Source: an uncultured Flavobacteriaceae bacterium
GTDB taxonomy: Bacteria > Bacteroidota > Bacteroidia > Flavobacteriales > Flavobacteriaceae
Reading direction: 5' to 3'
Length of the DNA: 5,783 nt
NCBI GenBank assembly: GCA_938018045.1
Contig: CALIIP010000088.1
Coordinates: 1 to 5,783, forward strand
The notes beneath the pieces were generated by a model that saw only the letters and a program-made list of their open reading frames with translations, was not told where the DNA came from and made no database searches. Below, one piece after another: positions 1-5,712 of this stretch (its first letter is position 1; each line of letters opens with the position of its first letter). The translations under genes and the position numbers were made by a program.

Positions 1-1919
1 TTTAAGAAGAAAATTGGATGCCTTGTATCTGCTTCTCCTCTTTCAACACCATAACCTATTGTTCTCAATTTTGGAGTATATCTTACAGAAACATTTGCTT
101 CTGCTTGAGCAATTTCAGATTGTAAGGTTCCTGTTTCGTCAAAATAATCTAGATTAAAAGTTGGTGAAGCACTTTTTAAAGTTCTATAAGTTGCACCAAC
201 ATTAATAATCAAATTCTTTTTTGGCTCCATTGACACAAATGCATTGGTCAAATTAATGGAGGTCAATTTACTATTATCACCACTTGCAAAGAAAGACGAC
301 GAAGCAAAACTACGACCTAAAACATCATTGGTTGTTGTTAAACTAACACCTATTTGCTCTATATCTCTGCGATTTCCTAATCCAAGAATTACTCTGTTTT
401 TTTGGTTGACCAACCATTTTCCAGAAATTCCATATTTAAACTGATCATCTTTAAAGCCATAAGCAGTATATCCTTGAATTCTCCACAAATCGTTTCTTCC
501 AAAATAAGTTCTACCACCAACTCGTAAACGTATACCTTCAACATCATTGGTTCCAACAGTAGAAAAAATAGGTCCGAAATCAAAATTATTCATCTCAATA
601 TATCCTGATCCCAAAATCGAAATAAGACTATACATTTTTTTGAACTTAGGCGTATTACTCAATGTATCTAACATTTTATAAACTCCAAGTTCATTTTTGT
701 TTAATTTTTCTTGCCTATTCTCTGTCCAATAATCATCTGATTTTGCATAAATTTCTTCTTCATAAATGTCTATTTCCTTTTTATAAAAATCTTCTCCTTT
801 ATCATTATCAAATTTATAATCTTTAAATAAGGTAGTACGTTTTCCATATACACCTTTTGCTTTGTCTTTCTTTCCGATGCTAAAGTCTGACATGATATAA
901 TCACGTTTTAAAAGAAAAACAGAATCATTAAGCACATTAAAATCTTGTTCTATGTAAATATCTTTAACCCAATTTATGTTAGCACTTTTATTGGCTTGCA
1001 TATTTATTTCTTTCACTGCATATGTAGAATCATTTACCCAAAAATCTCCTTTAAAAGTCAATTCACTTTTACGCCTTGGATAATATAATATATTGTAACA
1101 CCATTTATTGTCAATATATGCACTATCTGTAAGAACATAGTTGTAAGTAGAAACACCCGTTTTTGAAAGCGGACTCACAAAACTTTTGTCAAACACCTTA
1201 ATATAATTGTCATAAATGTCATAATCTACATACAAATCTTTAATAAATGATATGATGTATTGGTTGTTGTCAAATCCAGAATTCTTATTGGCAATCAGAT
1301 CTTCTCGGAATTTGTTTGTCTTGTTATTTCCATAGGTTTTATTGACGGATTCGTTAATGAAAATTGGCAAATATGCCTTTCCTGTAATTCTTGAAGTATC
1401 GATACTTTCAAAGATAAATTCCATTCCTTTAAAAATCTTACGTTGCATCATAGTGCTATCGATATTATTCATATCGAATTCTACTTTCTCGTATTTCTCA
1501 TACTCATATTGATCAAAAAGATGCGTTCCGTTTTGACGTTTTTTCGCCCAAACTTTCTTTAAAATATCAATCGCAGGATTTCCTTTTTTCTTTGTTTTTC
1601 CGGAATATATAACTACTTCATCTAATTGACTATCAGCCTCTTTTAAAACAATACTTAGGTTTAAATCTCGACTGTTTATCGTGAGTCTTTTCGTTTCGTA
1701 TCCAATAAATGAAATTTCAATTTCAGAGTAATTTACATCAGATTCTAAATAAAATTTTCCGTTTTCATCAGATACTGTTCCTATTGTAGAATTTACAAAT
1801 ACCACATTTGCAAAAGGAACTGTTTCATTTTGTCCGTCTACAACAACTCCTCCAATTTTTACTTGAGAAAAAGCTGTAATACTACAAAATAATGTAAGGG
1901 CTAAAAATATTTTTTTCAT
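1..1919 (-). CDS. DUF5686 and carboxypeptidase-like regulatory domain protein, 3' end cut by window edge
   Basis: Reading the minus strand from ATG at 1919 gives one open frame of 639 codons that runs off the left edge, so the C-terminus is missing (my recollection is that family members are about 800-850 residues). Residues 1-18 form a signal peptide (Lys-Lys, then a hydrophobic stretch ending in AFS, cleavage likely before Gln19). Residues about 21-95 are a carboxypeptidase-D regulatory-like beta-sandwich, seen in IGGVVVDG, PFANVVF, GTVSDENGKF and ISFIGYET. A short LDEVVIYSGK segment (99-108) resembles the linker after this domain in TonB-linked outer-membrane proteins. From about 110 the sequence matches the DUF5686 type. 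The part after about 430 is rich in alternating polar and aromatic strands (for example residues 463-515), as expected of an outer-membrane beta-barrel; this is inference. The protein probably acts at the outer membrane, but its molecular function is not established. The start is supported by the signal peptide. No ribosome binding site is visible, because a terminator lies directly upstream. Confidence 0.88.
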   Translation of the reverse strand, partial: MKKIFLALTLFCSITAFSQVKIGGVVVDGQNETVPFANVVFVNSTIGTVSDENGKFYLESDVNYSEIEISFIGYETKRLTINSRDLNLSIVLKEADSQLDEVVIYSGKTKKKGNPAIDILKKVWAKKRQNGTHLFDQYEYEKYEKVEFDMNNIDSTMMQRKIFKGMEFIFESIDTSRITGKAYLPIFINESVNKTYGNNKTNKFREDLIANKNSGFDNNQYIISFIKDLYVDYDIYDNYIKVFDKSFVSPLSKTGVSTYNYVLTDSAYIDNKWCYNILYYPRRKSELTFKGDFWVNDSTYAVKEINMQANKSANINWVKDIYIEQDFNVLNDSVFLLKRDYIMSDFSIGKKDKAKGVYGKRTTLFKDYKFDNDKGEDFYKKEIDIYEEEIYAKSDDYWTENRQEKLNKNELGVYKMLDTLSNTPKFKKMYSLISILGSGYIEMNNFDFGPIFSTVGTNDVEGIRLRVGGRTYFGRNDLWRIQGYTAYGFKDDQFKYGISGKWLVNQKNRVILGLGNRRDIEQIGVSLTTTNDVLGRSFASSSFFASGDNSKLTSINLTNAFVSMEPKKNLIINVGATYRTLKSASPTFNLDYFDETGTLQSEIAQAEANVSVRYTPKLRTIGYGVERGEADTRHPIFFL

Positions 1920-1923
1920 AATT

Positions 1924-1955
1924 AAAAAAACCTTTCAAACATCGTGCCTGAAAGG
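1924..1955 (-). terminator. Intrinsic terminator after pdhB, abutting the next gene's start
   Basis: On the minus strand a perfect 7-bp stem (CCTTTCA at 1949-1955 pairing with TGAAAGG at 1931-1937, shown as transcribed) with an 11-base loop is followed at once by seven T residues (1930-1924). It begins 23 bases after the pdhB stop codon. Only four bases separate the T-tract from the ATG of the DUF5686 gene. The plus strand has no T-tract on the other side, so the terminator acts in one direction only. Confidence 0.8.
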
Positions 1956-1978
1956 TAATAAACGTTTATAAATTATTA

Positions 1979-2959
1979 TTATTTTACATACATCACTTCT
2001 TTGACTGCCTTAATAACGTCATTTGCGTTTGGCAACCATTCTGCTAAGAGTACAGGCGAATATGGTGCTGGAGTATCTGCAGTTGTAATTCTTTTAATTG
2101 GCGCATCTAAATAATCAAATGCATTTTCTTGAACTTGATATGTAATTTCTGAAGCTACACTTGCAAATGGCCATGCTTCTTCAAGAATTACCAATCTATT
2201 TGTTTTCTTTACTGATTCTAATATCGTTGCATGATCCATTGGACGCACAGTTCTTAAATCAATAATTTCTATAGAAATTCCATCTTTTTCTAGCGCATCT
2301 GCTGCTTTAAAGGCCTCTTTTATTATTTTTCCAAAAGAAACAACAGTTACATCAGTTCCTTTTCTCTTGATATCTGCAACTCCAATTGGCAAAACATATT
2401 CTCCTTCTGGAACCTCTCCTTTATCACCATACATTTGTTCAGATTCCATAAAAATTACTGGATCATCATCACGTATTGCTGCTTTTAGCAATCCTTTTGC
2501 ATCATATGGAGTTGAAGGCACGATCACCTTTAATCCAGGAGTATTTGCAAACCAGTTTTCAAATGCTTGTGAATGCGTTGCTCCTAATTGGCCTGCAGAT
2601 GCAGTTGGACCTCTAAAAACAATCGGACAAGGAAACTGTCCTCCACTCATTTGTCTAATTTTAGCTGCATTATTTATTATTTGATCAATACCAACCAATG
2701 AAAAGTTAAATGTCATGTACTCAACAATAGGTCGATTTCCTCCCATTGTAGAACCAACAGCAATTCCTGCAAAACCAAGTTCAGCAATAGGTGCATCTAT
2801 CACTCTTTTTTCACCAAACTCATCAAGCATCCCTTTTGACGCCTTATAAGCACCATTATATTCTGCAACTTCTTCCCCAATTAAAAAGACGGTGTCGTCT
2901 CTTCTCATCTCTTCGCTCATGGCTTCGCATATCGCTTCTCTAAATTGTAATGTCTTCAT
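1979..2959 (-). CDS. pdhB: Pyruvate dehydrogenase E1 component, beta subunit
   Basis: This 326-residue protein pairs with E1 alpha to form the thiamine-diphosphate-dependent E1 of the cytoplasmic pyruvate dehydrogenase complex, which decarboxylates pyruvate and acetylates the E2 lipoyl group. The N-terminal half (about 4-180) is the transketolase-type pyrimidine-binding domain and the C-terminal half (about 195-320) is the transketolase C-terminal domain. Visible motifs include LIGEEVAEYNGAYKASKG (26-43); DAPIAELGFAGIAVG (55-69), whose Glu60 is the cofactor-activating glutamate (human mature E1 beta Glu59); EYMTFNF (80-86); IVFRGP (113-118); and ATHSQAF (127-133) with the conserved His129. 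I chose ATG at 2959 over an in-frame ATG at 3022. The extra 21 residues are not family-like, the human and bacterial proteins align from MKTLQFREAI, and the proposed promoter lies inside that extension. No pdhA or E2 gene is adjacent. A branched-chain E1 beta is less likely given the close match to PDHB. Confidence 0.94.
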   Translation of the reverse strand: MKTLQFREAICEAMSEEMRRDDTVFLIGEEVAEYNGAYKASKGMLDEFGEKRVIDAPIAELGFAGIAVGSTMGGNRPIVEYMTFNFSLVGIDQIINNAAKIRQMSGGQFPCPIVFRGPTASAGQLGATHSQAFENWFANTPGLKVIVPSTPYDAKGLLKAAIRDDDPVIFMESEQMYGDKGEVPEGEYVLPIGVADIKRKGTDVTVVSFGKIIKEAFKAADALEKDGISIEIIDLRTVRPMDHATILESVKKTNRLVILEEAWPFASVASEITYQVQENAFDYLDAPIKRITTADTPAPYSPVLLAEWLPNANDVIKAVKEVMYVK

Positions 2960-2980
2960 TTTATAATAAATTTGGATACG

Positions 2981-2988
2981 CAAAAATA
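2981..2988 (-). promoter_or_regulatory. Candidate -7 element of the pdhB promoter
   Basis: The minus strand reads TATTTTTG, an exact match to the Bacteroidota -7 consensus TAnnTTTG. It lies 21 bases upstream of the pdhB ATG, which implies a leader of roughly 15 bases. I find no good TTTG or TTG at the usual 17-23 base distance upstream, so the -33 element is weak or absent. Confidence 0.5.
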
Positions 2989-3028
2989 GATAATTCAGAA
3001 TAAAATTGATTGTTTTAAACAAAAATAT

Positions 3029-3050
3029 TTTACTATGCGTGCATAGTAAA
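3029..3050. promoter_or_regulatory. Perfect 22-bp palindrome, candidate operator in the pdhB/etfB control region
   Basis: The arms are TTTACTATGC (3029-3038) and its exact reverse complement (3041-3050), separated by GT. Such dyads are typical binding sites for dimeric winged-helix or helix-turn-helix regulators (MarR, TetR and similar families). The centre is about 40 bases upstream of the likely etfB transcription start and about 65 bases upstream of the likely pdhB start. It therefore covers the place where the etf -33 element should be. That fits a repressor blocking etfBA or an activator replacing a missing -33 element. No T-tract follows on the plus strand, and the run of A after it argues against a plus-strand terminator. 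The regulator is not in the window. Confidence 0.6.
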
Positions 3051-3065
3051 TTGAAAAAAAAGTAG

Positions 3066-3073
3066 TATCTTCG
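3066..3073 (+). promoter_or_regulatory. Candidate -7 element of the etfBA promoter
   Basis: TATCTTCG matches TAnnTTTG with one mismatch (C for the second-last T). A TTG lies at 3051-3053, but the 12-base spacing is shorter than usual. At normal spacing the -33 region falls within the right arm of the palindrome at 3029-3050. Transcription from here would give an A-rich leader of about 50-55 bases before etfB. Confidence 0.4.
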
Positions 3074-3132
3074 TACCGATGTTTAAAAACATTAAAATTT
3101 TAATATAATAAGTTCAAAAAAATATACTTTAA

Positions 3133-3879
3133 ATGAAAGTTTTAGTTTGTATAAGTCATGTTCCAGACACGACTTCAAAAATAAATTTTACAGATAGCGA
3201 CACGAAGTTTGACACAAATGGAGTGCAATTTGTAATCAATCCTTATGACGAATTTGCGCTAACACGTGCAATGTGGTTTAAAGAAAAGCAAGGAGCAACA
3301 GTAACAGTTGTAAATGTTGGTAACGTAAGTACAGAACCTACTTTAAGAAAAGCATTGGCAATTGGTGCTGATGATGCAATTAGAGTAAATGCTGAAGCTA
3401 CTGATGGTTTTTTTGTTGCAAAGCAATTAGCAGAAATTGTTAAAAATGGCGATTACAATCTAGTATTGGCTGGAAAAGAATCTAGTGATTATAATGGAGA
3501 AATGGTTCCAGCAATGTTAGCTTCTATTTTAGATTTCAATTTCTCAAATGCTTGTGTTGGCCTAGAAGTTGAAGGAACAACGGCAACAATAAGTCGTGAA
3601 ATTGATGGTGGAAAAGAAATTTTATCAGCGAGTTTACCTTTAGTTATTGGAGGTCAAAAAGGATTGGTAGAAGAAAAAGATTTACGCATTCCTAATATGA
3701 GAGGAATTATGATGGCTCGTAAAAAGCCTTTAAATGTTGTTGAACCTGTAGATTTTAATGGTACAACTTCATCTTCAAGTTTTGAAAAACCAGAAGCAAA
3801 AGGTGCCTGTAAAATGGTAGATGCTGATAATGTTGATGAGTTAGTCTCATTATTACATAACGAAGCGAAAGTAATTTAA
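3133..3879 (+). CDS. etfB: Electron transfer flavoprotein subunit beta
   Basis: This 248-residue protein is the AMP-binding small subunit of the soluble ETF heterodimer. ETF takes electrons from acyl-CoA dehydrogenases and related flavoenzymes and hands them to the membrane ETF:quinone oxidoreductase. Family features in order are the N-terminal strand MKVLVCISHVPDT (1-13), INPYDEFAL (35-43), AIGADDAIRV (76-85), the nucleotide-binding stretch LVLAGKESSDYNGEMVPAML (110-129), and the ETF-beta signature around ISREIDGG...LPLVIG (153-173). The segment DLRIPNMRGIMMARKKPL (183-200) corresponds to the recognition-loop region that contacts partner dehydrogenases. Length and layout fit a non-bifurcating (group 1) ETF beta. 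The ATG at 3133 is the natural start. There is no Shine-Dalgarno sequence, only the A-rich leader usual in this phylum. It is the first gene of an etfB-etfA unit, 85 bases ahead of etfA, and is divergent from pdhB. Confidence 0.96.
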   Translation: MKVLVCISHVPDTTSKINFTDSDTKFDTNGVQFVINPYDEFALTRAMWFKEKQGATVTVVNVGNVSTEPTLRKALAIGADDAIRVNAEATDGFFVAKQLAEIVKNGDYNLVLAGKESSDYNGEMVPAMLASILDFNFSNACVGLEVEGTTATISREIDGGKEILSASLPLVIGGQKGLVEEKDLRIPNMRGIMMARKKPLNVVEPVDFNGTTSSSSFEKPEAKGACKMVDADNVDELVSLLHNEAKVI

Positions 3880-3881
3880 AT

Positions 3882-3961
3882 CTGTGTATTTGTTGAAATG
3901 TGTAATCGTGTAATTAATTAGCAATTCAACAATTAACCAGTTTAACAATTAAACAATTAAA
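3882..3961 (+). repeat. Degenerate octamer array filling the etfB-etfA intergenic region
   Basis: The 80 bases divide into ten 8-base units ending three bases before the etfA ATG. The right half is clear: CAATTCAA, CAATTAAC, CAGTTTAA, CAATTAAA, CAATTAAA (from 3922). The left half holds looser units such as TTGTTGAA, ATGTGTAA and TCGTGTAA (3890-3913), which resemble the reverse complement of the right-hand unit (GTGTAATT beside GTTTAATT). TTGTTGAA at 3890-3897 is an exact inverted copy of TTCAACAA at 3925-3932. The last two units are identical, as expected of recent slippage. The right half has almost no G, so the etfA leader should be unstructured and open to ribosomes. No terminator lies between the genes. 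Confidence 0.7.
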
Positions 3962-3964
3962 AAT

Positions 3965-4927
3965 ATGTCAGTTTTAGTATATGCCGAGTCATCGGAAGGA
4001 AAATTTAAAAAGGTTGCATTTGAAGCAACATCATACGGAAAGCAAGTAGCAGAGCAATTAGGAACAAACCTTGTTGTATTGACTATAAATGCAGATGATA
4101 CTTCAGAATTAAATAATTATGGAGCAGAAAAAGTACTATCAGTAAAAAATGATGGTTTAAAAAGTTTGAATGCAAAAGTTATTGCAAATGTGATCCAACA
4201 AGCGTCAGAAAAAGAAGATGCAACTGTTATTATTGTAGATTCAAGCGCAAACGGATTAACTGTTGCGCCTATGGTTGCTGTTAATTTAAATGCAGGTTAC
4301 GCCTCAAATGTTGTTGCCGCTCCAAGTAGCACAAGTCCATTTGTTGTGAAAAGAAAAGCATTTTCAAACAAAGCATTTAACAATACAGAAATAAACACTT
4401 CAATAAAAGTTATTGGATTGGCAAAAAACTCATTTGGGATTCATGAAAATGCTGTTAGTGGAAGTTCAGAAGAATTTTCTCCATCTACTATTGAAAGCGG
4501 ATTGACCTCAACATCAATAGATAAAACAGTTGGAACTGTAACGATTGCTGATGCTGAAATTGTTGTTTCTGCTGGTAGAGGTTTAAAAGGACCTGAAAAT
4601 TGGGGAATGATTGAAGAACTTGCTGAGATTTTAGGTGCAGCAACTGCTTGTTCTAAACCAGTTTCAGACATGGATTGGAGACCTCATAGTGAACACGTTG
4701 GACAAACAGGAAAACCTGTTTCTTCTAATTTATACATTGCTATCGGAATTTCTGGTGCAATTCAACATCTTGCAGGAATTAATGCATCAAAAGTAAAAGT
4801 TGTTATCAACACAGATCCTGAAGCACCTTTCTTTAAGGCTGCTGATTATGGTATTGTCGGTGATGCTTTTGAAGTTGTTCCTAAATTAATTGAAAAGTTG
4901 AAAAGTTTTAAAGCAAATAACGCATAA
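3965..4927 (+). CDS. etfA: Electron transfer flavoprotein subunit alpha
   Basis: This 320-residue protein is the FAD-carrying large subunit of ETF and the partner of the etfB product. Residues about 1-185 form the N-terminal alpha/beta domain. Residues about 195-315 are the FAD-binding domain, with VVSAGRGLKGPENW (200-213), VGQTGK (245-250), LYIAIGISGAIQH (256-268) and NTDPEAPFFKAADYGIVGD (282-300). Aligned without gaps to human ETF alpha, Thr248 corresponds to Thr266 and His268 to His286, both of which contact the flavin. The position of human Arg249 is Lys231 here, in ACSKPVSDMDW. Within the family signature, the usual Ile/Val in 'KVIVxIN' is also Lys (SKVKVVIN, 275-282). I recall both changes as normal in Flavobacteriaceae, so they are probably a clade variant rather than loss of function. 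The ATG follows an unstructured A-rich octamer array. Transcription ends at the terminator 26 bases after the stop. Confidence 0.96.
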   Translation: MSVLVYAESSEGKFKKVAFEATSYGKQVAEQLGTNLVVLTINADDTSELNNYGAEKVLSVKNDGLKSLNAKVIANVIQQASEKEDATVIIVDSSANGLTVAPMVAVNLNAGYASNVVAAPSSTSPFVVKRKAFSNKAFNNTEINTSIKVIGLAKNSFGIHENAVSGSSEEFSPSTIESGLTSTSIDKTVGTVTIADAEIVVSAGRGLKGPENWGMIEELAEILGAATACSKPVSDMDWRPHSEHVGQTGKPVSSNLYIAIGISGAIQHLAGINASKVKVVINTDPEAPFFKAADYGIVGDAFEVVPKLIEKLKSFKANNA

Positions 4928-4953
4928 TTTTTATTAAATTGTGCCTCGAAAGG

Positions 4954-4999
4954 CTGTCTAATTTAGATTTATTAAAGTCTTAAATTAGACAGTTTTTTT
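4954..4999 (+). terminator. Strong intrinsic terminator of the etfBA unit
   Basis: A perfect 12-bp stem (CTGTCTAATTTA at 4954-4965 with its reverse complement at 4981-4992) encloses a 15-base loop and is followed directly by seven T residues (4993-4999). It starts 26 bases after the etfA stop. A tiny GCCT-CGAA-AGGC hairpin (4943-4954) sits just in front and shares one base with the stem. Confidence 0.93.
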
Positions 5000-5017
5000 G
5001 TGGTATTATTCTCTGTA

Positions 5018-5077
5018 AAACCTCTCGACTCCGCTCGAGGAGACACTACAATGTCAGGTCGAGCGGAGTCGAAACCT
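5018..5077. repeat. REP-like palindromic element flanked by a 6-base direct repeat
   Basis: A perfect 14-bp inverted repeat, TCGACTCCGCTCGA (5025-5038) and TCGAGCGGAGTCGA (5059-5072), encloses a 20-base spacer. The spacer itself pairs as GACA (5042-5045) with TGTC (5052-5055), giving a long interrupted hairpin with a 6-base tip loop. The element is roughly 60% G+C in a much more AT-rich setting, so its base composition is foreign to the locus. AAACCT occurs on both sides (5018-5023 and 5072-5077). Similar TCGACT-type palindromes are, from general knowledge, scattered between genes in many flavobacterial genomes. There is no T-tract after it, so it is not a standard terminator. Confidence 0.8.
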
Positions 5078-5105
5078 AATATTCAACCAAAAAATAGTTT
5101 AAGAA

Positions 5106-5711
5106 TTGAGTTTAGTAAGATTAGATATAAAAGGGATTTCGTACAGTCAAACACAAAGCGGAGCATATGCTTTGGTACTTAGTGAGGTTGACGGAACACG
5201 AACACTTCCTATTGTTATTGGTGCTTTTGAAGCACAATCGATTGCAATAGCACTTGAAAAAGAAATAAAACCGCCAAGACCTTTAACACACGATTTATTT
5301 AAAAGTTTTGCTGATAGATTTCATATTATCATAAAACAAGTGATTATTCACAAGTTAGTTGACGGTGTTTTTTATTCTAGTTTGATATGTGAACGTGATG
5401 GAATTGAAGAAATAATTGATACACGAACATCAGATGCTATTGCTTTAGCAACACGATTTTTAGCACCTATTTTTACCTATGAAAACATTTTAGACAAAGC
5501 GGGAGTTTATTTGAAACTGAAAGATGAAGATGAAATTGATGAGGAAAATATTGTTCTGGGAGATTTAATTGCTGAAACAATTGAAGAAACTTCTTACGGT
5601 ACCGAAACATTAGAAGAATTGAACAAACAACTTGATGAAGCCGTAGAGAATGAAGACTATGAATTGGCTGCTCAAATAAGAGACGAAATTAATAAACGAA
5701 ACACTAAATAA
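5106..5711 (+). CDS. Bifunctional nuclease (BFN/DUF151) family protein with C-terminal UVR motif
   Basis: This is a 201-residue soluble protein. Residues about 3-137 form the BFN domain (formerly DUF151), recognised by RTLPIVIGAFEAQSI (32-46), RPLTHDL (58-64), VIIHKLVDGVFYSSL (79-93) and the conserved DTRTSDAIALATRF (105-118). A plant founding member was reported to have both DNase and RNase activity. The substrate in Bacteroidota is not known to me. After an acidic linker (about 138-165), residues 167-197 form a UVR motif (LEELNKQLDEAVENEDYELA, then AQIRDEI), the helical hairpin used for UvrB-UvrC contact and also found in ClpC and McsA. The start must be TTG at 5106: an in-frame TAA lies at 5100-5102, there is no in-frame ATG in the following conserved region, and homologs begin MSLV-(K/R)-L. 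No good promoter is visible between the etfA terminator and this start. The next gene begins one base after the stop, so the two are probably co-transcribed. Confidence 0.9.
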   Translation: MSLVRLDIKGISYSQTQSGAYALVLSEVDGTRTLPIVIGAFEAQSIAIALEKEIKPPRPLTHDLFKSFADRFHIIIKQVIIHKLVDGVFYSSLICERDGIEEIIDTRTSDAIALATRFLAPIFTYENILDKAGVYLKLKDEDEIDEENIVLGDLIAETIEETSYGTETLEELNKQLDEAVENEDYELAAQIRDEINKRNTK

Positions 5712-5712
5712 C

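Noticed and set aside
244..583. Short frames on both strands within the DUF5686 gene
   Set aside because: They overlap a continuous 639-codon conserved frame on the minus strand and have no independent support.
2367..2684. Plus-strand open frame opposite pdhB
   Set aside because: It is antisense to well-conserved pdhB codons and has no recognisable domain; it is a shadow frame.
2960..3022. N-terminal extension of pdhB from an upstream in-frame ATG at 3022
   Set aside because: The 21 extra residues are AT-rich translation unlike the family, homologs start at MKTLQFRE, and the best -7 element lies inside this stretch.
3079..3104. Small AT-rich palindromes in the etfB leader (ATGTTT/AAACAT and ATTAAAATTTTAAT)
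   Set aside because: Short dyads of A and T are expected by chance in DNA this AT-rich, and the first has only a 2-base loop.
4441..4671. Minus-strand open frame opposite etfA
   Set aside because: It is a shadow of the etfA reading frame with no protein features of its own.
4941..4953. GTGCCTCGAAAGG after etfA resembling GTGCCTGAAAGG in the pdhB terminator (1944-1955)
   Set aside because: The match is short and differs by one inserted base. CCTTTC/GAAAGG stems are common in terminators, so a shared regulatory role is not supported.
5078..5105. Promoter for the nuclease gene (TAGTTTAA at 5095-5102)
   Set aside because: It mismatches TAnnTTTG at the last two positions, leaves almost no leader, and has no -33 partner.
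5000..5182. 60-codon frame spanning the REP-like element
   Set aside because: It starts at GTG in the terminator tail, translates a palindromic repeat, and overlaps the nuclease gene in another frame.
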